A stretch of DNA of 33,173 bases from Bacteroidales bacterium (GTDB taxonomy: Bacteria > Bacteroidota > Bacteroidia > Bacteroidales > P3): NCBI GenBank assembly GCA_017443265.1, contig JAFSOU010000120.1:1-33173 (forward strand). Direction: 5' to 3'. The notes under the pieces were generated by a model. That model ran no database searches. It was not told where the DNA came from and saw only the letters and a program-made list of their open reading frames with translations. Position 1 is the stretch's first letter; the number at the start of each line of letters is the position of its first letter. Below are positions 31,521-33,173 of the stretch, piece after piece. The position numbers were made by a program, and so were the translations under genes.

Positions 31521-32045
31521 ATGAAAAAAATATTGTTGCTGATCTCGATAGTTGTTTGCGGCATTATGATGCAATCGTGCATGACAACCCGCACCCCTGT
31601 TGGCGACTATTACCAAGCTCAACACACCGAGCGTTACAGCAAAAGCAAACAAGCGTGGCTCTTTTTCGGCCTTGTGCCGCTTGGACGTACACACACCAAC
31701 ACCCCAAACGATGGTCGTCCGTGCATGATAGAGGAAAAATACACTTTCGGTGATGTCGTTCTCAACGGCCTCTGCAGCTGGATGCTGGGATTGCATTTCC
31801 GCACCATAAAATGCTATGTGGCAGTGGATAACGGCTACAGCGGATATTCCGGCAATGCGCACCAACCCGGCAGACCTCAAACACACCCGCTTGTAGGGGC
31901 TCGTGTGAGCTGGCAGACACCGCAGGGGGGCACTCGCTACGGCACGGTTACGAACATGAGAACTCCAAGCACCTGCGAGGTGAAAACCGAAGACACGGGC
32001 TCAACCATTGTGATAACCCTCGACAAACTAACCAAAGCCAACTAG
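31521..32045 (+). CDS. Lipoprotein with Bor-like segment
   Basis: A 174-residue lipoprotein: signal MKKILLLISIVVCGIMMQSC with the lipid-modified Cys at about residue 20. Residues ~45-100 (AWLFFGLVPLGRT, then FGDVVLNGLCSWMLGLHFRTIKCYV) resemble the compact fold of lambda Bor-type lipoproteins, whose hallmark is a short hydrophobic VNGLLGFITLGI-like segment; I see this by eye only. The C-terminal ~50 residues (VGARVSWQTPQGGTRYGTVTNM through VITLDKL) look like a small SH3/Tudor-like barrel. Function unknown. It begins 14 bp after the previous stop. Confidence 0.75.
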   Translation: MKKILLLISIVVCGIMMQSCMTTRTPVGDYYQAQHTERYSKSKQAWLFFGLVPLGRTHTNTPNDGRPCMIEEKYTFGDVVLNGLCSWMLGLHFRTIKCYVAVDNGYSGYSGNAHQPGRPQTHPLVGARVSWQTPQGGTRYGTVTNMRTPSTCEVKTEDTGSTIVITLDKLTKAN

Positions 32046-32051
32046 AATAGA

Positions 32052-33041
32052 ATGAGAAAGTTTTCCTTTATCATTGTTGCACTTGCAACATTTGCATTCT
32101 GCAGTGCCCAAGACGTGATAACTCTAGTCAATGGCGAAAAAATGTATGCAGTGAACATTCGTTTTTCGGGCGACAAAGTATATTTCAACCGCTGGAGCGA
32201 TGGCGGCCCATCGCAGTCGGCTACTGTAGTGAATGCCAAGGACTTGTCCAAGATTGTTTACGAAAGCGGCGAGGAGGAGTTTTTCCAAAAAGAGAACCCC
32301 AACGCCAAGGTGAACTACAACACCGGCAACGTGAACACTGGCGACAACTCGGTGAACGTAACCGTTACGGGACCCGTTTTCAACAATGGCAACAACGGCG
32401 GCGGCCAGTCACAGCAGTATAACGGGGTGGTATCGTTGAGCGACGAAGGCCGTTTTATGGACAACGCTCGTTTCAACGCCTACGCCGAAGGGGTGGGGGC
32501 GCTGTTTATGCTGAAAGATGGACATGGGAATTTTGGCGGTTTCAATAGCCTTTATTTCGGAATCATCGGCTCGGCAGGCGCGCGCATCAACGATTACTTT
32601 TATCTCGGCGCAGGTATGGGTTTCTATTACGGCAACGGGACTATTGAAAATTATTACGATAGTTATTATGGCCATACTCTCTACAGGGACGCCTCCAGCT
32701 GGTTTCTGCCCATTTTCTTCGATATAAGAGGATTTATCCCTATTGCCGACGAGGCTAGCCTTTTTGGTGAAGTATCGGTGGGTGTGGAATTCAATCAGTA
32801 TTCGTTGAAAAAAGACCAGTTTGGCCATAAAAGCGGCAAGACTCACCTGAGTTTTTGCATTGGTGCCGAAATTAAGCATTTCGCGGTGTCTGCAGGCATT
32901 ATGACATTTTTCGGTATGGACAGATTTGAGGAATATTACGACAACTATTACACTGGCGAACATTCGCACAAGGTGTATTATCAATACACGAAAGTTTACC
33001 CTGCACTCTACCTGAAAGTAGGATGTAAATTCGGAGAATAA
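32052..33041 (+). CDS. Exported protein with beta-barrel-like C-terminal region
   Basis: A 329-residue protein with signal peptide MRKFSFIIVALATFAFCSAQ. Its first module (DVITLVNGEKMYAVNIRF to LSKIVYESGEEEFF) parallels that of the protein at 30727. A Gly/Asn-rich linker follows (NVNTGDNSVNV; NNGNNGGGQSQQYNG), then a ~200-residue region of alternating aromatic strands (FYLGAGMGFYYGNG; ASLFGEVSVGVEF; HLSFCIGAEIKHF; ALYLKVGCKFGE) typical of small outer-membrane beta-barrels, ending in a terminal strand. Role unknown; the pair may form a surface or envelope unit. Confidence 0.8.
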   Translation: MRKFSFIIVALATFAFCSAQDVITLVNGEKMYAVNIRFSGDKVYFNRWSDGGPSQSATVVNAKDLSKIVYESGEEEFFQKENPNAKVNYNTGNVNTGDNSVNVTVTGPVFNNGNNGGGQSQQYNGVVSLSDEGRFMDNARFNAYAEGVGALFMLKDGHGNFGGFNSLYFGIIGSAGARINDYFYLGAGMGFYYGNGTIENYYDSYYGHTLYRDASSWFLPIFFDIRGFIPIADEASLFGEVSVGVEFNQYSLKKDQFGHKSGKTHLSFCIGAEIKHFAVSAGIMTFFGMDRFEEYYDNYYTGEHSHKVYYQYTKVYPALYLKVGCKFGE

Positions 33042-33070
33042 CAAAAACGCATATCAAAAAATAAACAGCA

Positions 33071-33173
33071 ATGAAAAGGACATTAACGATTCTCGACCTT
33101 GTGGCCATGGCATCAGTGCTCGCCCTCAGCGCCTGCACCAAAGACGAACCCGACTACAACTACACCAACAACA
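33071..33173 (+). CDS. Lipoprotein, 5' fragment
   Basis: The gene starts MKRTLTILDLVAMASVLALSACTKDEPDYN and runs off the window end. A lipoprotein signal with the lipobox LSAC is clear (Cys at residue 22), followed by an acidic, Asn/Tyr-rich start of the mature protein. It continues the run of exported proteins, 29 bp after the barrel-like gene. Nothing can be said about its function from 34 residues. Confidence 0.75.
   Translation, partial: MKRTLTILDLVAMASVLALSACTKDEPDYNYTNN

Overview
The window reads as a Bacteroidota chromosome, most likely order Bacteroidales. The grounds are promoters of the TTG / TAnnTTTG type, a protein with a type IX secretion C-terminal domain, a fused FeoA-FeoB, and a TolC/HlyD/ABC-2 efflux operon without an ATPase gene. 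Most genes are ordinary housekeeping or stress genes of moderate GC. A short AT-rich island and the right-hand quarter are the accessory parts. I saw no rRNA, tRNA, CRISPR array, transposase or integrase.

Layout. (1) 25-5616: uracil salvage (upp, minus), ferrous iron uptake (fused feoAB plus a Cys-rich membrane peptide), then a hemerythrin/RIC-type iron protein translationally coupled to a LuxR-type regulator whose receiver lacks the phospho-acceptor Asp. (2) 5699-11628: a four-gene efflux operon on the minus strand with a divergent AraC regulator. (3) 11826-15840: SPFH/flotillin-like protein, CNNM/CorC-like membrane protein, DUF456 protein and a T9SS cargo protein. (4) 16085-18778: class II (B12-dependent) ribonucleotide reductase. 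(5) 18779-22391: an AT-rich insert carrying a 1001-residue SIR2 / NB-ARC / TPR protein (candidate NAD-depleting antiphage STAND protein) and a broken DUF1016 (YhcG-type) nuclease remnant. The insert is bounded by a 17-bp perfect duplication of the last codons of nrdJ, and the only strong terminator in the nrdJ direction lies just beyond the distal copy. (6) 28102-22629, minus: a compact five-gene operon of sugar-phosphate mutase, secreted endo/exonuclease-phosphatase, MORN-type lipoprotein, tRNA nucleotidyltransferase and miaA. (7) 28472-33173: two stand-alone LytTR-like proteins, small orphan proteins and a run of exported proteins of unknown function.

The two most interesting signals are these. 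First, the SIR2-NB-ARC-TPR island at the 3' end of nrdJ, with its target-end duplication. Second, two promoters (for the first LytTR gene, and for a small membrane protein upstream of the second) that each carry three TTYRTACA-like boxes spaced exactly 21 bp apart, the last box exactly 45 bp from the -7 element in both. This looks like a LytTR regulatory circuit. A third is a ~45-bp structured repeat found three times, two copies of which have different but base-paired stem sequences.
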